Source of the DNA: JAFGDH01 sp964447525
GTDB lineage: Archaea > Aenigmatarchaeota > Aenigmatarchaeia > QMZP01 > QMZT01
Length of the DNA stretch: 13,496 nucleotides
NCBI GenBank assembly: GCA_964447525.1
Contig: CAYUSU010000036.1
Location: 1-13,496 of the forward strand
Reading direction: 5' to 3'
Shown here: piece after piece, positions 7,025 through 13,194 of the stretch
How positions within the stretch are numbered: position 1 is the first letter of the stretch
Layout: each line of letters starts with the position of its first letter
Notes under the pieces: model-generated
The model's input: only the letters and a program-made list of their open reading frames with translations
Database searches by the model: none
Told to the model about the DNA's origin: nothing
Made by a program: the position numbers and the translations under genes

Positions 7025-7723
7025 GTGAGTGTAAAAAGAGAGGACGGACGGGGACCCGAAGACATAAGACCCATTAAGATGGAAGCAGGGGTCCTCAAGA
7101 ACGCTGATGGTTCTGCGATGGTTAGCCTCGGAAAGACAGTAGCGATTGCGGCTGTTTACGGACCCAGAGAGCTCCATCCGAAGCATCTGCAGCAGAGCGA
7201 AAAAGCTCGTTTAAAATGCATATACAGCATGGCCCCGTTTTCGACGACTGACAGGGTGAGACCGGGCCCCAGCAGGAGGAGTTCTGAAATTTCCAAGGTA
7301 ACGAGGGAAGCGTTGGAACCTGCTTTGTTCCTGGAAAAATTCCCGAAGACAACAATTGACGTTTTCATCCTGATAATGCAGGCAAACGCAGGTACCAGGA
7401 CGGCCGGAATAAATGCGGCAAGTCTTGCCCTCGCAGACGCCGGCATACAGATGCGGGATTTGGTAACATCCATGGCTGCCGGGAAGATCAACGGGACGTA
7501 CACTATGGACCTGGCCGGAAAAGAAGAGGAAGCGACTGATTGCGACCTTCCGATAGCATACATGCCAAGGATGGACAAGATAACCCTTCTGCAGCTGGAC
7601 GGAGACATGCCGGTCAAAGACGTTAAGGGAACGATAGCACTGGCAAAGAAGGGATGCAAAATACTTTACGAAGAACAGAGAAAGGCCTTATTGAAGAAAT
7701 GGGCAAAGGGGGGATTAGAATGA
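7025..7723 (+). CDS. rrp41: Exosome catalytic subunit Rrp41 (RNase PH fold)
   Basis: 232 residues from a GTG at 7025, chosen because AGAGGTGAT ends 4 bp before it. The upstream GTG at 7016 is part of that ribosome-binding motif. The RNase PH fold begins at REDGRGPEDIRPI (5-17). The phosphate-binding loop is NAGTRTAGINAASLALADAG (121-140), and the catalytic acidic motif DLPIAYMP lies at 174-181. FSTTDRVRPGPSRRSSEIS (72-90) supplies the arginines that contact RNA. Rrp41 performs phosphorolytic 3'-5' RNA degradation and tailing within the hexameric Rrp41/Rrp42 ring. NAGTRTA differs slightly from the common GGTR(S/T)A, but the arginine is kept. The stop codon overlaps the rrp42 start (ATGA), implying translational coupling. 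Confidence 0.97.
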   Translation: MSVKREDGRGPEDIRPIKMEAGVLKNADGSAMVSLGKTVAIAAVYGPRELHPKHLQQSEKARLKCIYSMAPFSTTDRVRPGPSRRSSEISKVTREALEPALFLEKFPKTTIDVFILIMQANAGTRTAGINAASLALADAGIQMRDLVTSMAAGKINGTYTMDLAGKEEEATDCDLPIAYMPRMDKITLLQLDGDMPVKDVKGTIALAKKGCKILYEEQRKALLKKWAKGGLE

Positions 7724-8481
7724 ACATACAAGACCAGTACATAATCAACCTGATCCAGAAGGCCCAGCGAATGGACGGAAGAGGCTTTGAGGATTTCAGG
7801 AAGATCACTGTAACGAAAAACGCCGTACCACAGGCAGAAGGATCTACAATGGTAGAGATGGGAGACACGAAGATTCTCGTAGGGATAAAAATGGGAGTAG
7901 GCACGCCGTTTCCGGACACGCCAAACCAGGGAATACTCATGTGCAACGCCGAGCTCTCGCCATTGGCGTCCCCGCAATTCGAGCTTGGTCCTCCCGGAGA
8001 GAAGGCAATAGAGCTTTCGAGGGTAATTGACCGTGGTATAAGAGAATCCAAGGCTATAAACGTGGATAAGCTATGCATAACCGAAGGGGAACAGGTATGG
8101 ATGGTGTTTATTGACATCTATCCGCTGAATCATCAGGGAAACCTGATAGACGCTGCCGGTTTAGCTGCAGCATCTGCGTTGATGAATACAAAAATGCCTA
8201 AGTTCGAGGACGGAAAGGTCATATACACAGAGAAAAAGACCGCTTTGCCCATCAACGAAGTCCCGATCCCTGTCACGTTGGCTCAGATCAAGGACCAGCT
8301 GATCGTTGACCCGAACCTGGAGGAAGAGAGCGCCATGAACGGAAGGATCACCATAGCGACCAAAGAGAACGGAAACGTGTGCGCAATGCAGAAGGGTGGC
8401 GACGCAATGACAACGGCAAACATAGAGAAAGCGCTTGAGCTTTCGGTGAAGAAGGGGAAGGAACTGCGTAAACTGATATAA
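7720..8481 (+). CDS. rrp42: Exosome structural subunit Rrp42 (RNase PH fold)
   Basis: 253 residues from the ATG at 7720, which overlaps the rrp41 stop by four bases. A longer frame to 7654 lies inside rrp41 and is not needed. Rrp42 features are QRMDGRGFEDFRKI (16-29), TPFPDTPNQGILMCNAELSP near 62-81, LSRVIDRGIRES near 98-109 and DIYPLNHQGNLIDAAGLAAA near 132-151. Rrp42 lacks the catalytic acidic residue of Rrp41 but is needed for the ring and for RNA binding. It is the last gene of the exosome core. A 131-bp gap containing a promoter and leader hairpins separates it from eL43. Confidence 0.97.
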   Translation: MNIQDQYIINLIQKAQRMDGRGFEDFRKITVTKNAVPQAEGSTMVEMGDTKILVGIKMGVGTPFPDTPNQGILMCNAELSPLASPQFELGPPGEKAIELSRVIDRGIRESKAINVDKLCITEGEQVWMVFIDIYPLNHQGNLIDAAGLAAASALMNTKMPKFEDGKVIYTEKKTALPINEVPIPVTLAQIKDQLIVDPNLEEESAMNGRITIATKENGNVCAMQKGGDAMTTANIEKALELSVKKGKELRKLI

Positions 8482-8483
8482 AG

Positions 8484-8491
8484 TTTAAATA
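8484..8491 (+). promoter_or_regulatory. Candidate TATA box of the eL43 transcription unit
   Basis: TTTAAATA begins two bases after the rrp42 stop. At normal archaeal spacing the transcript start would fall around 8512-8515, just before the first leader hairpin. The eL43-rpoP-prefoldin-UPF0147 genes could therefore be expressed separately from the exosome operon, with a leader of about 100 nt. Confidence 0.45.
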
Positions 8492-8515
8492 ACAAAACAT
8501 CCAAAAATAACGATT

Positions 8516-8603
8516 GACGGCAAAATGATCCAAACCGATCCGTCTTTCGTAATAAGCGTATGACGACTTACAATGATTGATCCAAGTCGTCTTTCGTATT
8601 ATA
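8516..8603 (+). repeat. Two tandem stem-loop units in the eL43 leader
   Basis: Unit 1 has the stem GACGG (8516-8520) / CCGTC (8540-8544), a 19-nt loop and the tail TTTCGTAATA. Unit 2 has the stem GACGACTT (8562-8569) / AAGTCGTC (8584-8591), a 14-nt loop and the tail TTTCGTATTA. The units are about 40 bp each and share AATGAT, GATCC and GTCTTTCGTA in order. Their stems differ in sequence yet both pair perfectly. This suggests a duplicated RNA element, or alternatively duplicated binding sites for a DNA-binding protein. A related unit occurs ahead of sepF (9655-9695). Confidence 0.5.
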
Positions 8604-8612
8604 TGTGATTGT

Positions 8613-8828
8613 ATGGGAAGAACAAAGAAAGTCGGCCCTGTAGGTAGATATGGTGTAAGGTACGGTAAGGGTACGAAGAAGAGAGTAATCGAGATAGAAA
8701 AGTCCCAGAAGGCTAAACACACTTGCCCCAGTTGCATGAAGCTGACCATGAAAAGGGAAGCAACAGGCATATGGGTGTGCAAGAAGTGCGGCATGAAGCT
8801 GGCCGGAAGGGCATATGACGTTGCTTAG
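8613..8828 (+). CDS. rpl37ae: 50S ribosomal protein eL43 (L37Ae)
   Basis: 71 residues from the ATG at 8613; the frame is open 12 codons further upstream, but those residues are not part of the family. MGRTKKVGPVGRYGVRYGKG is the conserved N-terminus. A C4 zinc ribbon is formed by C38, C41 (CPSC) and C56, C59 (CKKC), with GIWVCKKC as the typical core. The protein binds 23S rRNA in the large subunit. A GTGAT motif lies only a few bases upstream. RpoP follows after 10 bp. The leader carries the tandem hairpins, hinting at control of this ribosomal protein gene. Confidence 0.97.
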   Translation: MGRTKKVGPVGRYGVRYGKGTKKRVIEIEKSQKAKHTCPSCMKLTMKREATGIWVCKKCGMKLAGRAYDVA

Positions 8829-8838
8829 GTGTTGGTGT

Positions 8839-8976
8839 ATGTACAAATGCATAAACTGCGGGAAGGAAGTCAAGGTTGAACTCGAGAAGGCAAAAAAGAT
8901 AATATGCCCGTTCTGCGGGTACAGAATTCTTGAGAAAAAAAGGCCTAACATAATAAAGAACGTAATGGCTGACTGA
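8839..8976 (+). CDS. rpoP: DNA-directed RNA polymerase subunit P (Rpo12)
   Basis: 45 residues, the size of archaeal Rpo12. The sequence runs MYKCINCGKEVKVELEK, then CPFCGYRILEKKRP and IIKNVMAD. A zinc ribbon is formed by C4, C7 and C23, C26, and the YRILEKKRP stretch is diagnostic of the RpoP/RPABC4 family. Rpo12 joins the Rpo3/Rpo10/Rpo11 assembly platform of the archaeal RNA polymerase. The ATG at 8839 follows TAGGTGTTGGTGT. Linkage to eL43 and prefoldin is normal in archaea. Its stop codon is followed by 27 bp before prefoldin beta. Confidence 0.96.
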   Translation: MYKCINCGKEVKVELEKAKKIICPFCGYRILEKKRPNIIKNVMAD

Positions 8977-9003
8977 CCCATTCCGCTGTATAAAGGTGAT
9001 TAT

Positions 9004-9345
9004 ATGACGACAAAAGAATTTGAACAACTGGCGAATCAGGCTCAGATTTACCAGCAGCAGATGCAGAACGTTATTACCCAGAAGGCGGCTTTGACCATGG
9101 AGAAGAACGAACTGAAAAAAGCGACGGAAGAGATTAAGAAAAACAAGGGTGAAAGCGTCTACAAGATTGCGGGTCCGATTCTTGTAAAGGCAGATGTTGC
9201 GGACGTAAATAAGGATCTTAAAGATCGACTGGAATTAATTGATCTTAAAGTAAAATCCATCGAGAAGCAGGAAGGGATGATCAAGGAAAAACTGGAATAT
9301 CTCCGGACCAAATTAATGGCTTCTGGACCGGAAAAGGGGGAATAA
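9004..9345 (+). CDS. pfdB: Prefoldin subunit beta
   Basis: 113 residues with the beta-class prefoldin layout. An N-terminal coiled coil (about 1-48) begins QLANQAQIYQQQMQNVITQK. A beta hairpin in ESVYKIAGPILVKAD (about 50-64) follows, then a C-terminal coiled coil (about 70-105, DRLELIDLKVKSIEKQE). Prefoldin is a hexamer of two alpha and four beta subunits that captures unfolded proteins in the cytoplasm and hands them to the thermosome chaperonin. AAAGGTGATTAT gives a strong ribosome-binding site before the ATG at 9004. UPF0147 starts one base after its stop codon. The alpha subunit is not encoded in this window. Confidence 0.96.
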   Translation: MTTKEFEQLANQAQIYQQQMQNVITQKAALTMEKNELKKATEEIKKNKGESVYKIAGPILVKADVADVNKDLKDRLELIDLKVKSIEKQEGMIKEKLEYLRTKLMASGPEKGE

Positions 9346-9346
9346 A

Positions 9347-9598
9347 ATGACCGACAAGGTAAAGGAAGCCACAGAACTGCTCGATAGTATTCTTAACGAC
9401 AGGGGGGTTCCGAGGAACATAAAGTCGTCTATAGAAGAAAGCATGGGAACGCTCAACGATCCGAATGAATCGGAGAACGTAAAGCTTTCGACCGTTATTT
9501 CTATACTTGACGAAGCATCCAACGATCCCAACATTTCGGTATACGCAAGGACGAAGATGTGGGACGTCGTTTCCAGGCTCGAAGAGCTGAACAAGTAA
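9347..9598 (+). CDS. UPF0147 family protein
   Basis: 83 residues, all predicted helical, matching the archaeal UPF0147 family in length and motifs. The visible motifs are LLDSILNDRGVPRNIKSSIE near 12-31, then STVISILDEASNDPNIS near 48-64 and YARTKMWDVVSRLEEL near 66-81. The function is unknown; the fold is a small helical bundle. The ATG at 9347 comes one base after the prefoldin stop, and the ribosome-binding GGGGG lies in the end of the prefoldin gene, so the two are translationally linked. A role in protein folding or translation is only suggested by this context. Confidence 0.9.
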   Translation: MTDKVKEATELLDSILNDRGVPRNIKSSIEESMGTLNDPNESENVKLSTVISILDEASNDPNISVYARTKMWDVVSRLEELNK

Positions 9599-9612
9599 TG
9601 GTGACCTAATAG

Positions 9613-9695
9613 TTTTTAAGTCTTATTGCTATTAATTTAATCAATAATTCGGGAGATAACTCATTCAATCGAGCCAAGTTGTCATTCGAATATTA
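9613..9695 (+). promoter_or_regulatory. sepF promoter and leader with a third stem-loop unit
   Basis: TTTTTAAG (9613-9620) is a TATA candidate, predicting a start near 9643; ATTAATTTA at 9631-9639 is an alternative. Downstream, GATAACT (9655-9661) pairs with AGTTGTC (9677-9683), a 7-bp stem with one G-U pair and a 15-nt loop. It is followed by ATTCGAATATTA (9684-9695). The 3' arm and tail resemble those of eL43 unit 2 (CCAAGTCGTCTTTCGTATTA). The leader ends with a strong AGGAGG at 9722-9727. Confidence 0.4.
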
Positions 9696-9734
9696 CCAGT
9701 CAGTTTTAATGTACAATGATCAGGAGGGATACAG

Positions 9735-10106
9735 ATGGTTTTTAAAAAGCTGAAAAGGAGCATTATCGGGGAGATAGAAGACGCAGACATGCCGAAAGAG
9801 GAATTCATTGAAGTGGGTTTTTCTGAATCCGGCGGAAGCATCGGCGTTTCAGGACCAACCGGAAAGATAGGTATAGTGATAGACAAGCTTGTCGAATTTT
9901 CCGACACCGAGAGAGTTCTTAGAGCCGTAAGGGACGGGTCGCTTGTTTTCCTTAAGATCAAGGGAATGAAGGAAAAGGATCTTGGAGAGCTCAAGAGATC
10001 GGTCGAGAAGATCAAAAAGACCGTTATGGCTCAGAACGGAGACATAGTCGGTGTAGAGCAGGACTGGCTTATTCTTGCCCCGGAGTTCGCAAAGGTGGCA
10101 AGATAA
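9735..10106 (+). CDS. sepF: SepF-like cell division protein (DUF552)
   Basis: 123 residues. The N-terminal MVFKKLKRSIIG is short, basic and amphipathic, like the membrane-targeting helix of archaeal SepF. After an acidic linker the SepF core spans about 45-118: IVIDKLVEFSDTERVLRAVRDGSLVFLKIKG (47-77), then LGELKRSVEKIKKTVMAQNGDIVGVEQDWLILAP (83-116), ending in the family's GDI-x-G-x-x-x-x-x-LIL-x-P strand. SepF anchors FtsZ to the membrane in archaea that divide with FtsZ, so this implies an FtsZ-based division system. AGGAGG lies 7 bp upstream of the ATG. It follows the prefoldin-UPF0147 unit after 136 bp with its own likely promoter, and ends at a T-rich terminator. Confidence 0.88.
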   Translation: MVFKKLKRSIIGEIEDADMPKEEFIEVGFSESGGSIGVSGPTGKIGIVIDKLVEFSDTERVLRAVRDGSLVFLKIKGMKEKDLGELKRSVEKIKKTVMAQNGDIVGVEQDWLILAPEFAKVAR

Positions 10107-10135
10107 AGCTTTTTCTTTTCTCTTTTATTTTGATT
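10107..10135 (+). terminator. T-rich terminator after sepF
   Basis: Directly after the sepF stop come several pyrimidine runs, including CTTTTTCTTTTCTCTTTTATTTT. Archaeal RNA polymerase ends transcripts at such oligo-T tracts, often with aCPSF1. It marks the convergent boundary with the minus-strand gene that ends at 10139. Confidence 0.6.
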
Positions 10136-10138
10136 AGT

Positions 10139-10429
10139 TTATTCAAGTTCAAGAGTTCCCAGAAGTTCCTCTATGGGTTGTTTCTTGTAACCGGCTGGGA
10201 TTTTGATAGGAGCAACGAGATTTCCCCCCATGTTTTCGAATTGCTCAACATCAGTGCATCCATCACCGTAGTGAGGACATCCCTGTCCAAGGAAATCAGC
10301 AGTACGTTCATCGAAATCAAGAGCCCATCTATAATGAGCTTCTCTTTTCGTGAGAGGAGGCTCCGGGCTGCTTTCAATATATCCGGTGCACACCGAACAC
10401 ATAACTTTTCGCGTCTTTCCTTTGGTCAT
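10139..10429 (-). CDS. Small cysteine-containing protein of unknown function
   Basis: 96 residues from the ATG at 10429; the in-frame GTG at 10438 is more likely part of the GTGAT ribosome-binding motif. I do not recognise a family. The N-terminus is basic (MTKGKTRKVMCSVCTGY). It contains CSVC (11-14), and a later GQGCPHYGDGCTD has two more cysteines and a histidine (about 48-60), so the four cysteines could bind a zinc ion or other metal. The middle has SSPEPPLTKREAHYRWALDF (20-39). The C-terminus is acidic (EELLGTLELE). There is no signal peptide or membrane helix. Residue pattern and ribosome-binding site support a real gene. TTTAAAAG on the minus strand about 35 bp upstream is a TATA candidate. 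Confidence 0.7.
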   Translation of the reverse strand: MTKGKTRKVMCSVCTGYIESSPEPPLTKREAHYRWALDFDERTADFLGQGCPHYGDGCTDVEQFENMGGNLVAPIKIPAGYKKQPIEELLGTLELE

Positions 10430-10464
10430 TAAAATCACTTCGATATTCAGATTTGAAAGTAAAT

Positions 10465-10474
10465 CTTTTAAATC
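10465..10474. promoter_or_regulatory. TATA-like symmetric box between the 96-codon gene and aCPSF1
   Basis: TTTTAAAT reads as a TATA-like element in both directions. Leftward it suits the 96-codon gene. Rightward it would start a transcript near 10491-10496, at a possible GTG of a tiny open frame ending at 10553. Next to it, AGATTT-GAAAGT-AAATCT (10449-10466) forms a perfect 6-bp inverted repeat. Confidence 0.3.
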
Positions 10475-10522
10475 AATTTATTCGCAGAACGTGCCAAATA
10501 ATCTCATGATATGGTTCATTTT

Positions 10523-10550
10523 CGCCCTGATCGGGGCTTTTCTTGCTTTT
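10523..10550 (+). terminator. Terminator-like GC hairpin with T-run, plus strand
   Basis: GCCCT-GATC-GGGGC (10524-10537, last T paired with G) is followed by TTTTCTTGCTTTTT on the plus strand. It looks like an intrinsic terminator, but no known plus-strand gene precedes it closely. It also coincides with the end of the tiny hydrophobic frame described in the findings. It may instead block transcription entering aCPSF1 from the wrong side. Confidence 0.35.
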
Positions 10551-10552
10551 TA

Positions 10553-10562
10553 GAAAAAAAAT
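10553..10562 (-). terminator. T-tract terminator directly after aCPSF1
   Basis: The aCPSF1 stop codon is followed on the minus strand by ATTTTTTTTCTA, a run of eight T without an obvious upstream hairpin. This is the U-tract type of archaeal 3' end that aCPSF1 itself is known to process. Confidence 0.55.
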
Positions 10563-12443
10563 TCATCTCAGTCTTATTGCGTCCAGGTTCTTCGGCGCGA
10601 TTGTATCTGCCTTGAAGTACTTGTGGGCGTCCTTAGCCAGCTCAATGCATTTCTTTGCCTCACCGTGGTTCATTATTATTCTCTCCGGCCGGCATGAAAG
10701 CTTGTGCATGAAATTCGTAAGCTGGTTCCTGTCCGAATGGCCTGATAAACCTTCGACTGTCTCAACGTTCAACCCCAGTTTAATGGTCTGCGTTTTTCCG
10801 CCTTCCGTTCTAAGGGGTATTTCTGTCCAGCCTTTTTGTATTCTCCTTCCGAGCGAACCCTCCGCCTGGTAACCAACGAACAGAAGCGTGTTCTTCTTGT
10901 CAGGAGCGAATGCCTTGAGATATTCGATCGCCGGTCCCCCCACAAGCATGCCTGATGTCGCTATCACGACCGCCGGCTCTGTCTTGTCTATCACATCGTT
11001 CCTCTCTTTAGGAGCGACCCTCTTGAACATGTCCATAAGGAACGGGTTCTTCCCGAAGTGGAATATCTGCTTCTGGAGATATCTTGAAAGGTATTCCGGA
11101 TAGGCAGTATGGATTGCGGTCGCGTCCCAGACCATTCCCTCCATGTAAACCGGATACTGGAAATCATGTGCCGAAAGGATTGCCATCACTTCCTGCGCCC
11201 TCCCGACGGCGAACGAAGGAATGAGAACCTTCCCGCCCGCCTTCATCGTCTTGTCTATGGCCGCCATGAGCTTATTCTCCGAATCTTCCCTGTTCGGCTT
11301 AACATCCTCTATCCTTCCATATGTAGACTCGCTAATGAGTGTCTCGATTCGCTTGAAGTTGGTGTAAGCGGGATCGAAAAGTCTGGAAGGTCCGTAATGG
11401 AGGTCGCCCGTATAAAGTATGTTGTGCAGACCCTCTCCCACGTGAATGTGAGTGAGTGCGGAACCGAGCAGATGGCCTGCCGGCTGGAGCGTCAGTCTCA
11501 TATCAGACGTAAGATCCGATACTTCGCCATATTCCAGAGCGATGGTATGCTTTACGACGTTCTCTATGTTCCTCTTCATGTAAGGAACCTCTTTCCCCTC
11601 TCTGTGAGCTATGTCTATGTAGTCCAGGCACAAAAGAACCATTAAGTCTCTCGCAGGCGGCGTGCAGTACAACGGACCCTTGTAACCGTTCTCATAAAGC
11701 CACGGTATGTAACCGCAGTGGTCAAGATGAGGATGCGACAAAACGACTGCGTCCAGTTTGTCGATATCGAATTCAGGGGCGTCCAGATACGGGAACGTGT
11801 CGGAAGCGACGTTAACTCCGCAGTCCAGCAAAACCCTCGATTCGTTTGTCTGGAGAAGGAAACACGACCTGCCGACCTCCCTGCAGGAACCGAGGCATGA
11901 AAGCCTGACCCACTTGTCTATCTTATCGTCCGCCGGCGGTCTTATCGCGTTAATGCTCTGTCCTATGTTGTTTAGGAATTTCTTCCGGTAATCCATCTCC
12001 TGGTGCAAAAGGTTCCTGACGGCGCGAACGATCGGACTTTCTATGGCAGGAGCCCTTTCGATTTTAGGAAGCCAAAAAGTCTCGCTCTTTATCCTTCGGT
12101 AGGTCTCACCGCCCTTTCCGATAACCATTCCGGGTTTCTGGGACTCTATGACGACTTTCCCAAGTTCCGGTTCGAAGTATATCTCCCTGATGCCGGCTTC
12201 TTCGGGAACGATTTTCTTGATTATTTTTTTCGTCTTTTCCATGTCCATCGTTATGGACAGATCCGGACGTACCTCTATCCTTTTCTTCAGGGCAGAAACG
12301 ATCTCCTTTATGACCCTCTCGTTGTTCTGGAAAAACTCCTTGTTCTTGGTGTAAATGATTATTTCGGGCCCTTCGAATTTGATCTCGGTAATGTCTACGT
12401 CCCTGGGCAGGGTTCTTTCTAGTTCTTTTAGTATGTTGCTCAT
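10563..12443 (-). CDS. fttA: aCPSF1 / FttA: KH-domain beta-CASP ribonuclease and transcription termination factor
   Basis: 626 residues, the standard length. Two N-terminal KH-like domains come first (about 1-70 and 75-140, with VIGKGGE at 107-113). A metallo-beta-lactamase nuclease core follows, with HPHLDH (237-242), H324 in PAGHLLGSA and D347 in YTGDLHYG. The beta-CASP insert contains SESTYGR (371-377) and PSFAVGRAQE. The closing core motifs include GLSGHSD and the late MNHGE histidine. The protein is a dimeric zinc-dependent endonuclease and 5'-3' exonuclease that cleaves nascent RNA at U-rich sites to terminate transcription genome-wide in archaea. It lies 39 bp downstream of psmB with no terminator between, so the two are probably co-transcribed. 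The ATG at 12443 follows GGGAAG. Confidence 0.97.
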   Translation of the reverse strand: MSNILKELERTLPRDVDITEIKFEGPEIIIYTKNKEFFQNNERVIKEIVSALKKRIEVRPDLSITMDMEKTKKIIKKIVPEEAGIREIYFEPELGKVVIESQKPGMVIGKGGETYRRIKSETFWLPKIERAPAIESPIVRAVRNLLHQEMDYRKKFLNNIGQSINAIRPPADDKIDKWVRLSCLGSCREVGRSCFLLQTNESRVLLDCGVNVASDTFPYLDAPEFDIDKLDAVVLSHPHLDHCGYIPWLYENGYKGPLYCTPPARDLMVLLCLDYIDIAHREGKEVPYMKRNIENVVKHTIALEYGEVSDLTSDMRLTLQPAGHLLGSALTHIHVGEGLHNILYTGDLHYGPSRLFDPAYTNFKRIETLISESTYGRIEDVKPNREDSENKLMAAIDKTMKAGGKVLIPSFAVGRAQEVMAILSAHDFQYPVYMEGMVWDATAIHTAYPEYLSRYLQKQIFHFGKNPFLMDMFKRVAPKERNDVIDKTEPAVVIATSGMLVGGPAIEYLKAFAPDKKNTLLFVGYQAEGSLGRRIQKGWTEIPLRTEGGKTQTIKLGLNVETVEGLSGHSDRNQLTNFMHKLSCRPERIIMNHGEAKKCIELAKDAHKYFKADTIAPKNLDAIRLR

Positions 12444-12482
12444 TCTAATCTTCCCGGTTGTGAAAACAAAGTTAATATGATC

Positions 12483-13115
12483 CTATTCTAAAAGCTTTTT
12501 TACCTCTTCGTCGGAAATCTTGTGGAATCCGTTGCTGTTTATGACAACGAGATCTATGCCTGATCCGCCGGACGCTATGTCCCTTTCCGTGGCCGCTTTA
12601 ACCGCCCTCACGGCGAGCTTTTTCGCGGATTCGATGTCCATTCCCTTCTCGAATCCGTTTTCAAGAACGCCAAGAGCCATCACCGAACCGGAACCCGTTG
12701 AAAAGTATTCCTTTTCTTCTATGACAGAACCGCTGGGATCAAAGGAAAACAACTTGGCATCGTTGTCCATGCCGCCGATCAGCAACTGAACGTAGTAAGG
12801 GAAGTAAGCCCTGCTGTAAAGTATGTTGGACACCAGTGTAGCGACGGACTTGATCGGCATCTTCCTGTCCTCCTGCATCTCGTACAGCTTGATCTCCGCT
12901 CTCAGGTACCTTTCAAGTGCCTGGGCGTCACCCACCGAACCGGCTATGGTCATTCCGAGCCTGTCAGTAAGTTTCACTATCTTCCTGGTGTTCTTGCTCG
13001 CAACGAGGTAACCCATCGTCGCCTTTCTCTCCGCGGACAAGATCACGCCTCCGTTGTACATTATCCCAAGCGTGGTCGTCCCCGTCTTCAGGTTCTCTAT
13101 TTTTCTTTCGCTCAT
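12483..13115 (-). CDS. psmB: 20S proteasome beta subunit (precursor)
   Basis: 210 residues. The 12-residue propeptide MSERKIENLKTG is removed to expose the catalytic threonine at position 13 (TTTLGI). In mature numbering the active-site partners E17 (SAERKAT) and K33 (NTRK) are present, as are the later GSGS and SGIDLVVI motifs. Beta subunits form the two inner heptameric rings and perform ATP-dependent protein degradation with the PsmA rings encoded at 4738-5439. Only one beta gene is seen in the window. GGAGG lies about 12 bp before the ATG, a slightly long spacing. A TATA box upstream predicts a leader of about 50 nt, and aCPSF1 follows 39 bp downstream. Confidence 0.98.
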   Translation of the reverse strand: MSERKIENLKTGTTTLGIMYNGGVILSAERKATMGYLVASKNTRKIVKLTDRLGMTIAGSVGDAQALERYLRAEIKLYEMQEDRKMPIKSVATLVSNILYSRAYFPYYVQLLIGGMDNDAKLFSFDPSGSVIEEKEYFSTGSGSVMALGVLENGFEKGMDIESAKKLAVRAVKAATERDIASGGSGIDLVVINSNGFHKISDEEVKKLLE

Positions 13116-13186
13116 AATTAATCTCAGCCTCCGTTAAGTCTCAAGAAGCCGTGTATTTCGTTATCATTATAGTTCGTTTGATTTTA

Positions 13187-13194
13187 TTTATATA
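13187..13194 (-). promoter_or_regulatory. TATA box of psmB-aCPSF1
   Basis: On the minus strand TATATAAAT lies about 72-80 bp ahead of the psmB ATG, predicting a transcript start near 13165 and a leader of about 50 nt with GGAGG near its end. It faces away from the right-hand gene, whose own promoter lies somewhere in 13200-13320. Confidence 0.5.

Noticed and set aside
7654..7719. Upstream extension of Rrp42 by 22 residues
   Set aside because: It lies inside rrp41 in another frame, and the ATGA overlap start at 7720 matches the family N-terminus.
11109..11645. Plus-strand frame of 178 codons inside aCPSF1
   Set aside because: It is antisense to the conserved nuclease core, with no ribosome-binding site or recognisable motif.
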